Assembly: GCA_002425225.1 (NCBI GenBank)
Contig: DILV01000028.1
Location: forward strand, 1 to 64,000
DNA: 64,000 nucleotides
Direction: 5' to 3'
Source of the DNA: Thiothrix sp. UBA5583
GTDB lineage: Bacteria > Pseudomonadota > Gammaproteobacteria > Thiotrichales > Thiotrichaceae
Shown here piece by piece: positions 1-7,602 of this stretch. Under the pieces are notes generated by a model. The model saw only the letters and a program-made list of their open reading frames with translations. It was not told where the DNA came from and did no database searches. A program made the position numbers and the translations under genes. Within the stretch, counting starts at the first letter, position 1; each line of letters opens with the position of its first letter.

Positions 1-180
1 ATTATATTTTTACATATTATATAAAGAAGAAAACAGAGACAACGGGAGCAGGTGCACTGTGTCTTTCTTTTTTTTTTTTTCTTCCTCCCTCCACGAAAAC
101 CCCCCAAAAACACATAATGCGCCTTGATTTTTTGTAACTAGTTTTAAACTAAAGACCGAATGGTTTGTATAGAAGGCTCT
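1..180. other. AT-rich, polypyrimidine-rich non-coding leader region
   Basis: No credible gene is seen. The stretch opens with AT-rich sequence, then has a run of 13 T at 68-80 followed by C/T-rich and C-rich blocks up to about 105. The opposite strand of 82-105 has clustered G-runs. The composition is unlike the neighbouring coding DNA. It could be the tail of an upstream terminator or a simple-sequence spacer. I assign no function. Confidence 0.4.
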
Positions 181-221
181 CCCGCGAATTGTTCGAGTGT
201 GTTTGCCGTCGATGTTTCCGC

Positions 222-227
222 TATAAT
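222..227 (+). promoter_or_regulatory. Probable -10 element for prfC
   Basis: A perfect TATAAT lies 36 bases upstream of the prfC ATG. No good -35 hexamer is found 16-18 bases upstream; TTGCCG at 203-208 is too close (13-base spacer). The likely start of transcription is near 234, which gives a short leader. Confidence 0.45.
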
Positions 228-262
228 CTGCCCCTTTCCAACCATGTGCACAACCCGATACC

Positions 263-1855
263 ATGACTGACCGCCTGCAAGAAACCGCCCGCCGCCGCAC
301 TTTCGCCATCATTTCCCACCCGGACGCGGGTAAGACCACCATGACCGAAAAGGTGCTGCTGTTCGGGGGGGCAATCCAGCTTGCGGGGACGGTCAAAGGC
401 CGCAAGGCCGCCCGCCATGCCACCTCTGACTGGATGGCGATGGAAAAGGAGCGCGGGATTTCCGTCACCTCCTCGGTGATGCAGTTCCCCTACAACGGGC
501 GCATCGTCAACCTGCTCGATACGCCGGGGCACGAGGATTTCTCGGAAGATACCTACCGCGTACTGACAGCGGTTGACTCCGCGCTGATGGTGATCGACGT
601 AGCGAAAGGGGTCGAGGAACGCACCATCAACCTGATGGAAGTCTGCCGCCTGCGTGACACGCCGATCATGACCTTCATCAACAAGCTCGACCGCGAGGGC
701 AAAGAGCCGATTGAACTGCTGGATGAGGTCGAAACCGTCCTCAAGATCAAATGCGCCCCGATCACCTGGCCGATTGGCATGGGCAAGCGCCTGAAAGGTA
801 TCTACCACCTGTATCAGGACAAGGTGATCCTCTACAAGCCGGACACCGAACGCCGTCAGGAATACGACGAAATCCACGGGCTGGACAACCCAGAACTGGA
901 TGAGAAACTCGGCACGCAGGCACAGGAATTACGCGACGAAATCGAGTTGGTACAAGGTGCCAGCCACGAATTCAACTTGCAGGAATACCTCGACGGTAAA
1001 CTCACACCCGTCTATTTCGGCACAGCGTTAAACAGCTTCGGCATCCGCGAGTTGCTGGATGATTTCGTGGAAAATGCCCCCGCTCCGCAAGCTCGCCCGA
1101 CTACCACTCGCAAGGTCGAAGCGGGTGAAGAAGCCTTTACCGGTTTCGTTTTCAAAATCCAGGCCAATATGGACCCGCAACACCGTGACCGTATGGCATT
1201 TATGCGCATCTGTTCCGGCAAGTTTGAAAAGGGTATGAAAGCCAAGCATGTGCGCATCGGCAAAGATGTGAAAATCCCTGACGCGCTTACCTTTATGGCA
1301 TCCGACCGCGAACATGTGGAAGATGCTTACCCCGGCGACATTATCGGCATCCATAACCACGGCAGCATCCGCATTGGGGATACTTTCACCCAAGGCGAAA
1401 ACCTGCAATTTACTGGCATCCCTAACTTCGCCCCGGAACTGTTCCGTCGGGCGCAACTGCGTGACCCGCTGAAAATGAAGCAGTTGCAAAAAGGTTTGGC
1501 AGAATTGTGTGAAGAAGGTGCAACCCAGTTGTTTAAACCGCTCAATAACAACGACTTGATCCTTGGTGCAGTCGGGGTGTTGCAGTTTGATGTGGTGGCA
1601 CAGCGTCTGAAAGACGAATACAAGGTCGATGCCATTTTTGAAGGCGTGAATGTGCAGACGGCACGTTGGGTGACATCTGGCAACGAAAAAAAGCTGGAAG
1701 AGTTCAAGACCAAGGCAGCGCAGAATCTGGCTTACGATCATTCCGGTGAACTGGTTTATATCGCCCCGACCCGCATCAATCTGCAAATGGCGCAGGAAAA
1801 ATGGCCGGACATCCAGTTCCATTCCACCCGTGAGCATGGCATCAATATTGCCTGA
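263..1855 (+). CDS. prfC: Peptide chain release factor 3 (RF3)
   Basis: RF3 is the translational GTPase that removes RF1/RF2 from the ribosome after peptide release. The 530-residue product is the normal family length (E. coli RF3 is 529). The GTP-binding motifs are all present in order: P-loop SHPDAGKTT near residue 18, switch I around [16 protein letters not shown], and NKLD. An EF-Tu-like domain 2 and the RF3 C-terminal domain follow. The N-terminus [19 protein letters not shown] aligns with known RF3 proteins and supports the ATG at 263. The gene appears monocistronic, with a -10 element just upstream. Confidence 0.97.
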   Translation: MTDRLQETARRRTFAIISHPDAGKTTMTEKVLLFGGAIQLAGTVKGRKAARHATSDWMAMEKERGISVTSSVMQFPYNGRIVNLLDTPGHEDFSEDTYRVLTAVDSALMVIDVAKGVEERTINLMEVCRLRDTPIMTFINKLDREGKEPIELLDEVETVLKIKCAPITWPIGMGKRLKGIYHLYQDKVILYKPDTERRQEYDEIHGLDNPELDEKLGTQAQELRDEIELVQGASHEFNLQEYLDGKLTPVYFGTALNSFGIRELLDDFVENAPAPQARPTTTRKVEAGEEAFTGFVFKIQANMDPQHRDRMAFMRICSGKFEKGMKAKHVRIGKDVKIPDALTFMASDREHVEDAYPGDIIGIHNHGSIRIGDTFTQGENLQFTGIPNFAPELFRRAQLRDPLKMKQLQKGLAELCEEGATQLFKPLNNNDLILGAVGVLQFDVVAQRLKDEYKVDAIFEGVNVQTARWVTSGNEKKLEEFKTKAAQNLAYDHSGELVYIAPTRINLQMAQEKWPDIQFHSTREHGINIA

Positions 1856-1863
1856 AAAGAAAA

Positions 1864-1890
1864 AGGCTACCCAGGGGAGCCGGATAGCCT
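1864..1890 (+). terminator. Weak hairpin after prfC
   Basis: AGGCTA (1864-1869) pairs with TAGCCT (1885-1890), extended by CC/GG across a one-base bulge. No T-run follows directly; the nearest is TTTTTT about 20 bases further on. It may be a weak terminator or an mRNA-end hairpin. The rest of 1856-2097 holds nothing else I can name beyond the trxC ribosome-binding site (TGAGG before 2098). Confidence 0.3.
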
Positions 1891-2097
1891 GAACTTGCGA
1901 GGGTTAGTGTGATTTTTTAAGATTGACTATGTATTTATGGTAGTGTTGCGTGAATCACCATGAAGAATTGTAGTGCAACCTTGACGTAGCAGAGGGTATC
2001 TGTTTCCTGTTGTTTACCCTAGGCTTGTCAGGAGCTTTGAAATTCTGCCAGCAAGCCCCATATTGGTTGGGATGAAAAACAGCTTTGAGGACATCCC

Positions 2098-2529
2098 ATG
2101 AGTAATCCGATCAATCTGGTGTGCCCGTCTTGTGGTGTCACCAACCGCGTGCCTGCCGAGCGGTCTGCCGAGGCCAAATGCGGCAAGTGCCACAGTCCCC
2201 TGTTCAATGCGCATCCTGTTGAACTGACGGGTGATAATTTCAGTAAACACCTCAGCCGCAATGACATCCCTGTCGTTGTGGATTTCTGGGCACCTTGGTG
2301 TGGGCCGTGCCGCATGATGGCTCCGGCATTTGCACAAGCGGCAGCGCAAATGGAACCGCAAGTGCGTTTCGCCAAGCTCAATACTGAAGACCATCAGATG
2401 ATTGGGGCGCAGTACGGTATCCGCAGTATCCCTACCATGGCGGTATTCCGGGGTGGCAAGGAAATCGGGCGTATTTCCGGGGCAATGGGCGCGGCGGATA
2501 TTGTGCGCTGGGTCAGCAGCCTGCTTTAG
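2098..2529 (+). CDS. trxC: Thioredoxin 2
   Basis: A cytoplasmic thiol-disulfide reductase of the TrxC (Trx2) type. The 143 residues hold an N-terminal zinc-finger-like module with Cys9, Cys12, Cys28 and Cys31 (CPSC and CGKC pairs), then a thioredoxin fold with the active site WCGPC (Cys68/Cys71). The cis-proline loop is SIPT. The extra zinc module separates Trx2 from Trx1; in the family it is linked to oxidative-stress response. TGAGG lies upstream of the ATG. The stop overlaps the end of the convergent exporter gene by 3 bases. Confidence 0.95.
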   Translation: MSNPINLVCPSCGVTNRVPAERSAEAKCGKCHSPLFNAHPVELTGDNFSKHLSRNDIPVVVDFWAPWCGPCRMMAPAFAQAAAQMEPQVRFAKLNTEDHQMIGAQYGIRSIPTMAVFRGGKEIGRISGAMGAADIVRWVSSLL

Positions 2530-3323
2530 GTGGGTGTAATCTGTAGCGCCTTGTATATCAATACCAGCCCTGACAGTACTGCGGACAGCAGGAATATGTG
2601 CTTGAGGGGTTTGTTGCCTGCTTTGATACCTAGCGATGCACCCAAATAGGAACCTGTGACCGCGCCGAAGATCAGTCCTGGCGCAATTTCCCAGTGAATA
2701 TGCCCCAAGGTTAGATGGGCAACCGCACCGATGGCATTCCAAACTAGCCCGTTGGCTGCCAGTGTCATGGCGGTGGAGTGCAACTGGTCGAAACGTAGCA
2801 GGTAGACATACAGCAGGGTAGTGAATACGCCGCTGGCTACCGAAATCCAGCCGGAATAAAATGCAATTGGGATCAGCAACAGGCTGCCAATGAGCACCTG
2901 CCTGCGCTGGATTTGTGGTGTGTGTTGCAGCCCGCTGGATTTTTTCAGCCATGAAACTGCCGCCATCAGCAGGATAAACACTCCTGCCAGCAATAGCATC
3001 AGGTTCTGGTCAAGTGCTGTCGCAAACAGCGTACCGGCTACCACGAATGGTGCACCCAGCAGCGCATTCCACCAGAAAACCTTCCAGTCGATCAGGTTTT
3101 CACGCGCATAGCGAAAAGTGCTGCCAATGCCGATGAAACCCACTGCCAGTTTGTGTGATGCCAGCGCGTTGATGAAGGGCAAACCGCTAAGGATCAGGAT
3201 CGGCAGCAGGATCAAACCCGCCCCACCGCCTGCCAGTGCTGAAAAAAAGCACGCCACGAAACTGGCAATGGCACTGACTAGTATCACACCCCATGAAATG
3301 TCCAATATCCTGCTCCTGTCCAT
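2526..3323 (-). CDS. TauE/SafE-family sulfite/sulfonate exporter-like permease
   Basis: A polytopic inner-membrane protein of the TauE/SafE (DUF81) family, members of which export sulfite, sulfoacetate or related anions. About eight hydrophobic segments are visible. The glycine-rich N-terminal motif FSALAGGGAGLILLP is characteristic, and a second such half-repeat starts near residue 150 (FYSGWISVASGVFTTLLY). An upstream in-frame start at 3407 would add 28 hydrophilic residues and run into the promoter of the divergent FNR-like gene, so I use the ATG at 3323 directly before the first membrane segment (265 residues). Substrate is unknown; a role in sulfur metabolism is inference from the family. 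Confidence 0.85.
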   Translation of the reverse strand: MDRSRILDISWGVILVSAIASFVACFFSALAGGGAGLILLPILILSGLPFINALASHKLAVGFIGIGSTFRYARENLIDWKVFWWNALLGAPFVVAGTLFATALDQNLMLLLAGVFILLMAAVSWLKKSSGLQHTPQIQRRQVLIGSLLLIPIAFYSGWISVASGVFTTLLYVYLLRFDQLHSTAMTLAANGLVWNAIGAVAHLTLGHIHWEIAPGLIFGAVTGSYLGASLGIKAGNKPLKHIFLLSAVLSGLVLIYKALQITPT

Positions 3324-3429
3324 CAGATCGGGGCATATTGTGGCAGTTTGCCTGTCAAACGGACAAGCAATCAAATTTGTCGAAATATCTGCTAAAGTTA
3401 ACAACATAAGTAGTGTTAGGGTTTGACAG

Positions 3430-4173
3430 ATGCAGAATCATTCCGAGAGCAAGTGTTTGAATGTCCGCTGGGAAGGCAGGGCAAATTGCTTGCAATGTGC
3501 TATCCGCAAACAAACCCTGTTTGCCGATCTGAATGTGCAGGCAATGGAGCCATTGCTGCGCCCCATCCAGCAATACCGTTACCCGGCAGGCAAGCTGGTG
3601 TATGCCGAAGGTGTGGTGGCGCAACATGTTTTTGTGGTGCGTAAGGGCTTGCTCAAGCTGGAAGAAACCCTGCATGACGGCAACCTGCGGATTGTGCGGC
3701 TGGTCGAGCCGGGGCAGGTGGCCGGTATTGAAGCCCTGCTAGACCATTCCCACCGTTATGACCATAACGCAACAGCCTTGCAAGCGGCGGAAGTTTGCGA
3801 GATTCCCTATGTTATCTTGCACCGGTTGGCTGAACAGCATCCGGTATTTTTTGAAACACTGATGGAACACTGGCATCACCAGCTTCATGCAGCGGAGCAA
3901 GTGATCGTTGAGTTTTCAACCGGTACAGTACGGGAACGGGTCGCCAGAGCGTTACTCAAGCTGATTGCCTTGGCTGAAGCGGCAGGGGAGCAGCAAATAC
4001 ACTTACTGGGTGTGCGTGACATGTCGGCGCTGACAGGTGTTACCCGTGAATCCATCAGCCGGGTCATGGCAGAATTCAAGCGGACAAACATGCTGGTCAA
4101 ACAGGATGATACTGGTATCAGCTATAACCGCGCAGGCTTGCAACGCTTTGCCTGGCAGGAAGACATTATCTGA
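3430..4173 (+). CDS. FNR/CRP-family transcriptional regulator
   Basis: A 247-residue FNR-like regulator: N-terminal cysteine segment, cyclic-nucleotide-binding-like beta-roll (about 45-130), dimer helix, and a C-terminal winged helix-turn-helix. The recognition helix reads TRESISRVMAEFKR, keeping the E..SR pattern that reads the FNR half-site TTGAT. Cysteines lie at 9, 20, 23 and 123. FNR itself uses 20, 23, 29 and 122; here the position of Cys29 is Thr and a Cys sits at 9 instead, so an oxygen-labile Fe-S cluster is possible but not certain. It is divergent from the TauE/SafE-like gene, which may be a target. I see no perfect TTGAT-N4-ATCAA box between them. Confidence 0.88.
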   Translation: MQNHSESKCLNVRWEGRANCLQCAIRKQTLFADLNVQAMEPLLRPIQQYRYPAGKLVYAEGVVAQHVFVVRKGLLKLEETLHDGNLRIVRLVEPGQVAGIEALLDHSHRYDHNATALQAAEVCEIPYVILHRLAEQHPVFFETLMEHWHHQLHAAEQVIVEFSTGTVRERVARALLKLIALAEAAGEQQIHLLGVRDMSALTGVTRESISRVMAEFKRTNMLVKQDDTGISYNRAGLQRFAWQEDII

Positions 4174-4543
4174 CTGATGATTTAATATTTTTATTAATTA
4201 ATAATTTTAATTTACGAAATATATTTATCAGTATTATTTTCTGTAAATTCGCTGATAAGTGATAATTGTCAACATTGAATAATCTTGTTGCTATAAGCTG
4301 GTCTTGTTCTTAAGGGAAACGGATCAAGCGGTTTGGAAAGTGTTCCCCTGAAAGTGACGTACTAACACTACTTTAAGCAACTGACTAAGCAATGTTTAAC
4401 AATAATCCCCATAGAACCCTCTGATCCGCCCTTTTCCAAGGGCGGATTTCTGTTTTTCAGGCTAAAACCTGATTTCTGTCAGGGAAAATGGATGGTGTAG
4501 CACGCAAAATGCCTGTACCAGCCAATATCGTAGAGGGTATTCA
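4174..4543. other. Long AT-rich intergenic region; possible small RNA at about 4300-4457
   Basis: The first part (4174-4265) is very AT-rich. A TATAAG hexamer at 4292-4297 could be a -10 element. From about 4300 to the strong terminator ending at 4457 there is roughly 155 bases without a credible ORF. This includes a potential inner pairing of AAGGGAA (from about 4311) with TTCCCCT (about 4342). This could be a small RNA or merely the 3' UTR of the FNR-like gene. No known RNA family was recognised. After the terminator lies the uspA leader with ribosome-binding site GAGGGT. Confidence 0.35.
4424..4457 (+). terminator. Strong rho-independent terminator
   Basis: A perfect 8-bp stem, ATCCGCCC (4424-4431) with GGGCGGAT (4440-4447), has an 8-base loop and is followed by TTCTGTTTTT. 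It lies 250 bases after the FNR-like gene, farther than usual, so it may end a separate small transcript. Confidence 0.9.
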
Positions 4544-5371
4544 ATGTCTGCACTGAAACGGATCTTTCATCCCACCGATTTGTCAGCCGCGAGCGAAACA
4601 GCGTTTTATCATGCTTTACGGATAGCCATGTCAGGGCACTCCGGCCTGACCATCATGCATGTGGCGGGTACTCATGGCAGTATCCACCGGGACGATTTTC
4701 CCAGTGTCAGTCACACCTTGGAGCAATGGGGCGTGATCCAGCCAGGTGGTGGGCGTGAGGCAGTCGACAAGCTGGATATGGCAGTCCGCAAGATTGTTTC
4801 ACACAGCAAGAACCCGGCACATGCCTGCGAACATTATTTGCAATCCCATGCGGCTGATCTGGTGGTGCTGGCGGTGCATCAACATGCAGGTGTGATGCGC
4901 TGGCTGCATCACGCAGTGGGCACGCCGGTGGTCAGGAATTCCGGTGAGAAAGCCTTGATGATCCCGCATGGCATCAAGGGTTTTGTCAACCCGCAGGATG
5001 GCAGCATGGTATTGCGCAACATCCTGTTACCCATGACTCAGCATCCTCATCCGCAGGAAGCAGTTGGTGTGCTGCATTCCTTGCTGAACCAATTGGGGTT
5101 GGACGGTGGCACGGTGATATTGCTGCATGTCGGCAACGAGGCTGACGTACCCGTTGTGCACTTGCCTGCGGATAGCCGCTGGCAATGGCAGACGCAGGTC
5201 AGGCAGGGCAGTGTGGTCGACGTGATCCTGCAAACAGCCAGGGATACTGATTGTGATTTGCTGGTCATGCCAACTGAAGGGCGCAACGGCTTTCTGGATG
5301 CTTTGCGCGGTAGTACCACTGAGCAGGTTTTGCAAAAAACGGCATGTCCGTTGCTGACCGTACCTCTCTGA
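4544..5371 (+). CDS. Tandem-domain universal stress protein (UspA family)
   Basis: A 275-residue cytoplasmic protein with two Usp domains. The first (residues 1-about 150) begins MSALKRIFHPTDLS, the usual first strand and switch of UspA. The second (from about 160) begins RNILLPMTQH and ends with the family's G-rich nucleotide loop and closing strand (EGRNGFLDALRGSTTEQVL, then CPLLTV). The first domain's loop (HQHAGVMRWLHHAVG) is degenerate, so ATP binding is more likely in the second. It may dimerise internally. Tandem Usp proteins are commonly induced under respiratory or energy stress, which would fit the FNR-like neighbour, but that link is inference. Confidence 0.85.
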   Translation: MSALKRIFHPTDLSAASETAFYHALRIAMSGHSGLTIMHVAGTHGSIHRDDFPSVSHTLEQWGVIQPGGGREAVDKLDMAVRKIVSHSKNPAHACEHYLQSHAADLVVLAVHQHAGVMRWLHHAVGTPVVRNSGEKALMIPHGIKGFVNPQDGSMVLRNILLPMTQHPHPQEAVGVLHSLLNQLGLDGGTVILLHVGNEADVPVVHLPADSRWQWQTQVRQGSVVDVILQTARDTDCDLLVMPTEGRNGFLDALRGSTTEQVLQKTACPLLTVPL

Positions 5372-5436
5372 TTTTCACTTTGCACAGCTAAACCGGGTAT
5401 GATGTTGCTTTCAGAATAAAGACAGGAAGCCGCGTC

Positions 5437-6732
5437 GTGTCCAACACCACCCCCTACAGCAATACGCGCCAACGTTGGGCGTGGGCCTTTTATGACTGGG
5501 CCAATTCGGCGTTTGTGATGACGGTGATGGTGGTGTTTTTCCCTATCTTTTTCCGCGATTACTGGGCCAAGGGGCTGCCTTCCGAAGAAATTACCCTGAA
5601 TCTGGGGATCGCAACTTCAGGGGCAAGCCTGCTGGTCATGTTGATGGCTCCCTTTCTGGGTGCGCTGGCGGATCAGGGCAACTTGAAAAGGCGTCTGCTG
5701 ATAGGCTTTGCTACTTTGGGGATGCTGGCAACCTCCGGTTTGTACTGGCTGGCGGAAGGGCAATGGCAGTTGGCAATGCTGGTGTATGTGCTGGGTGCTA
5801 TCGGTTTTCTGGGCGGGAACATTTTCTATGACTCGCTGCTGGTGGATGTGGCGAGTGAAAAGGAACTCAACCGTACTTCTGCGCTGGGCTACAGCCTGGG
5901 GTATTTGGGGGGCGGTTTGCTGTTTGCCCTGTGTGTTTGGATGACTTTGCAGCCAGAACTGTTCGGGTTGGCATCCAAGACGGATGCGGTGAAAGTGTCT
6001 TTCCTGCTGACAGCGTTATGGTGGGCACTGTTTGCCATTCCCTTGTGGTTATGGGTGGGGAAACAGCCGCAGAATGCCGTGCCACCAACGCGGGCGTTAC
6101 CGTTGGGGCAACTGTTCCGCAATGCGCTGGCTGAGTTGCGCGATACCTTCCGGCATATCCGCCAGCAGCGGGTGGTGTGGTTGTTTTTGCTGGCCTACTG
6201 GTTCTACATCGACGGGGTGGATACGGTGGCTTTCATGGCGGTGGATTTTGGTAAGACGATGGGGTTTGATACTTCCAGCCTGATTACTGCTTTGCTGATT
6301 ACCCAGTTTGTGTCTTTCCCGGCGGCGTTGGCCTTTGGCTGGATTGGCAACTGGCTGGGGGCAAAAAATGGCATTCTGTTGGCATTGGGCGGGTATGTGC
6401 TGATCATTGTTGGGGCAACTTTCATGCAGGATGTGGATGATTTTTACAAACTGGCACTGTCAGTTGGTCTGGTGCAGGGTGGGGTGCAGGCGTTGAGCCG
6501 TTCGCTGTATGCCAGCCTGATTCCGCCAGAACGTGCTGCCGAGTTTTTCGGTTTCTACAACATGCTGGGCAAGTTTGCGGCGGTGCTGGGGCCGTTGCTG
6601 GTCGGTTGGGTTGGCCTGATGACAGGATCGCCACGTATGGGGCTGTTGGCGATCCTGTTGCTGATCGGGCTTGGTGGTCTGCTGTTATGGCTGATGCCAA
6701 GCAGCAAACAGCCTAACCGGGCAGGGCAGTAA
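5437..6732 (+). CDS. MFS transporter, UMF1/Atg22-like family
   Basis: A 431-residue inner-membrane transporter with about 12 membrane segments. The start AFYDWANSAFVMTVMVVFFPIFF is the signature of the UMF1 (unknown major facilitator 1) family related to yeast vacuolar effluxer Atg22. The typical SALGYSLGYLGGGLLF segment and the second-half motif GGVQALSRSLYASLIPPER are also present. The start codon is GTG at 5437 after AGGAAG. The substrate is unknown; the yeast relative exports amino acids from the vacuole, which cannot be carried over safely. The last 20 bases overlap the end of the convergent glycosyltransferase gene. Confidence 0.9.
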   Translation: MSNTTPYSNTRQRWAWAFYDWANSAFVMTVMVVFFPIFFRDYWAKGLPSEEITLNLGIATSGASLLVMLMAPFLGALADQGNLKRRLLIGFATLGMLATSGLYWLAEGQWQLAMLVYVLGAIGFLGGNIFYDSLLVDVASEKELNRTSALGYSLGYLGGGLLFALCVWMTLQPELFGLASKTDAVKVSFLLTALWWALFAIPLWLWVGKQPQNAVPPTRALPLGQLFRNALAELRDTFRHIRQQRVVWLFLLAYWFYIDGVDTVAFMAVDFGKTMGFDTSSLITALLITQFVSFPAALAFGWIGNWLGAKNGILLALGGYVLIIVGATFMQDVDDFYKLALSVGLVQGGVQALSRSLYASLIPPERAAEFFGFYNMLGKFAAVLGPLLVGWVGLMTGSPRMGLLAILLLIGLGGLLLWLMPSSKQPNRAGQ

Positions 6733-7594
6733 CACTTTTGCCGTGCAGGAAGTTGCTCAGTGACCATACGGACGAGCTGAAAATTCTGCTGAACAGCTTA
6801 ATCCTGACCCGCCAAGGTAAATCATTAAACAAAGTTGCCTTGCTCAGCAGCCAGCGTATTTCCAGCCCGCGCATCACTTTGTCAAACAGGCGTCTGTTGC
6901 TCATTTCCTTGACGTAGGTTGAGCCGCTATGTGAGCGGTAAATCTTGAGGGGAGGGGTTGGCAAGGTGGCAATGGAGCCTTTGGTTGCGACTTGTGCCAA
7001 AAAGGGGACTTCCAGATCAGCGACCATGTTTTTCCATGCCTTGGCCGGAAATTCGCAGCGTTTGGCAACATCGGTGCGGTACAGGCCGAAAATACAGTGA
7101 TACAGGTGATTGGGGTCGCCGTAGTTAAAAAACAGCAGGCGGTTTTCCGCTTGTTTGCCCAGTACTTTGGGCAGGCGAATGGCATCCATACGGTCAACAT
7201 GAATGACTTCCTGACGGTCGTTTATGGTTTTGACATCCGTCATGACCAATGCCAGTTCGGGGTTGGCTTCAAGGCATTCGACCATGCTGGCGATGAACTC
7301 GGGTTCACACAGGTCGTCAGAGGCTGTCCACATGAAATATGTGCCACGGGCTTCATCCTTGACGAAGCGGAAGTTACCGAAAACGCCCAGATTGCGTTGC
7401 TGGCGTATGTAACGGATGCGGGTATCCTTGCGGGCATATTCCTGGCAAATGGCTGCTGTGCCATCGGTGGAGCCGTTGTCTGAAATGATGATTTCAAAGT
7501 CTGTAAATGTTTGTGCCAACAGCGAATCCAGGGTTGTGGGGAGCAGTTTTTCGCGATTGTAAACAGGAAGGCCAATACTGACAGTTGGGTTCAT
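6713..7594 (-). CDS. Family 2 glycosyltransferase
   Basis: A GT-A fold glycosyltransferase of 293 residues. It opens NPTVSIGLPVYNREKLLPTTL, with the nucleotide-binding IISDNGSTDGT motif near residue 40 and the metal-binding acidic motif TASDDL near 92. It lacks obvious membrane segments and is probably a cytoplasmic, membrane-associated enzyme adding one sugar to a lipid-linked glycan. I use the ATG at 7594, preceded by GAGG eight bases away; a TTG at 7606 is in frame but weaker. It lies 8 bases after the GMC oxidoreductase gene on the same strand, so the two are very likely co-transcribed. Confidence 0.88.
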   Translation of the reverse strand: MNPTVSIGLPVYNREKLLPTTLDSLLAQTFTDFEIIISDNGSTDGTAAICQEYARKDTRIRYIRQQRNLGVFGNFRFVKDEARGTYFMWTASDDLCEPEFIASMVECLEANPELALVMTDVKTINDRQEVIHVDRMDAIRLPKVLGKQAENRLLFFNYGDPNHLYHCIFGLYRTDVAKRCEFPAKAWKNMVADLEVPFLAQVATKGSIATLPTPPLKIYRSHSGSTYVKEMSNRRLFDKVMRGLEIRWLLSKATLFNDLPWRVRIKLFSRIFSSSVWSLSNFLHGKSVTALPG

Positions 7595-7602
7595 GTTATT
7601 CC

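Noticed and set aside
68..80. T13 tract as a terminator
   Set aside because: No stable stem directly upstream on the plus strand within the window; the preceding gene is not visible.
2014..2952. 312-residue minus-strand frame spanning trxC and the exporter
   Set aside because: Overlaps two well-supported genes and has no recognisable domain.
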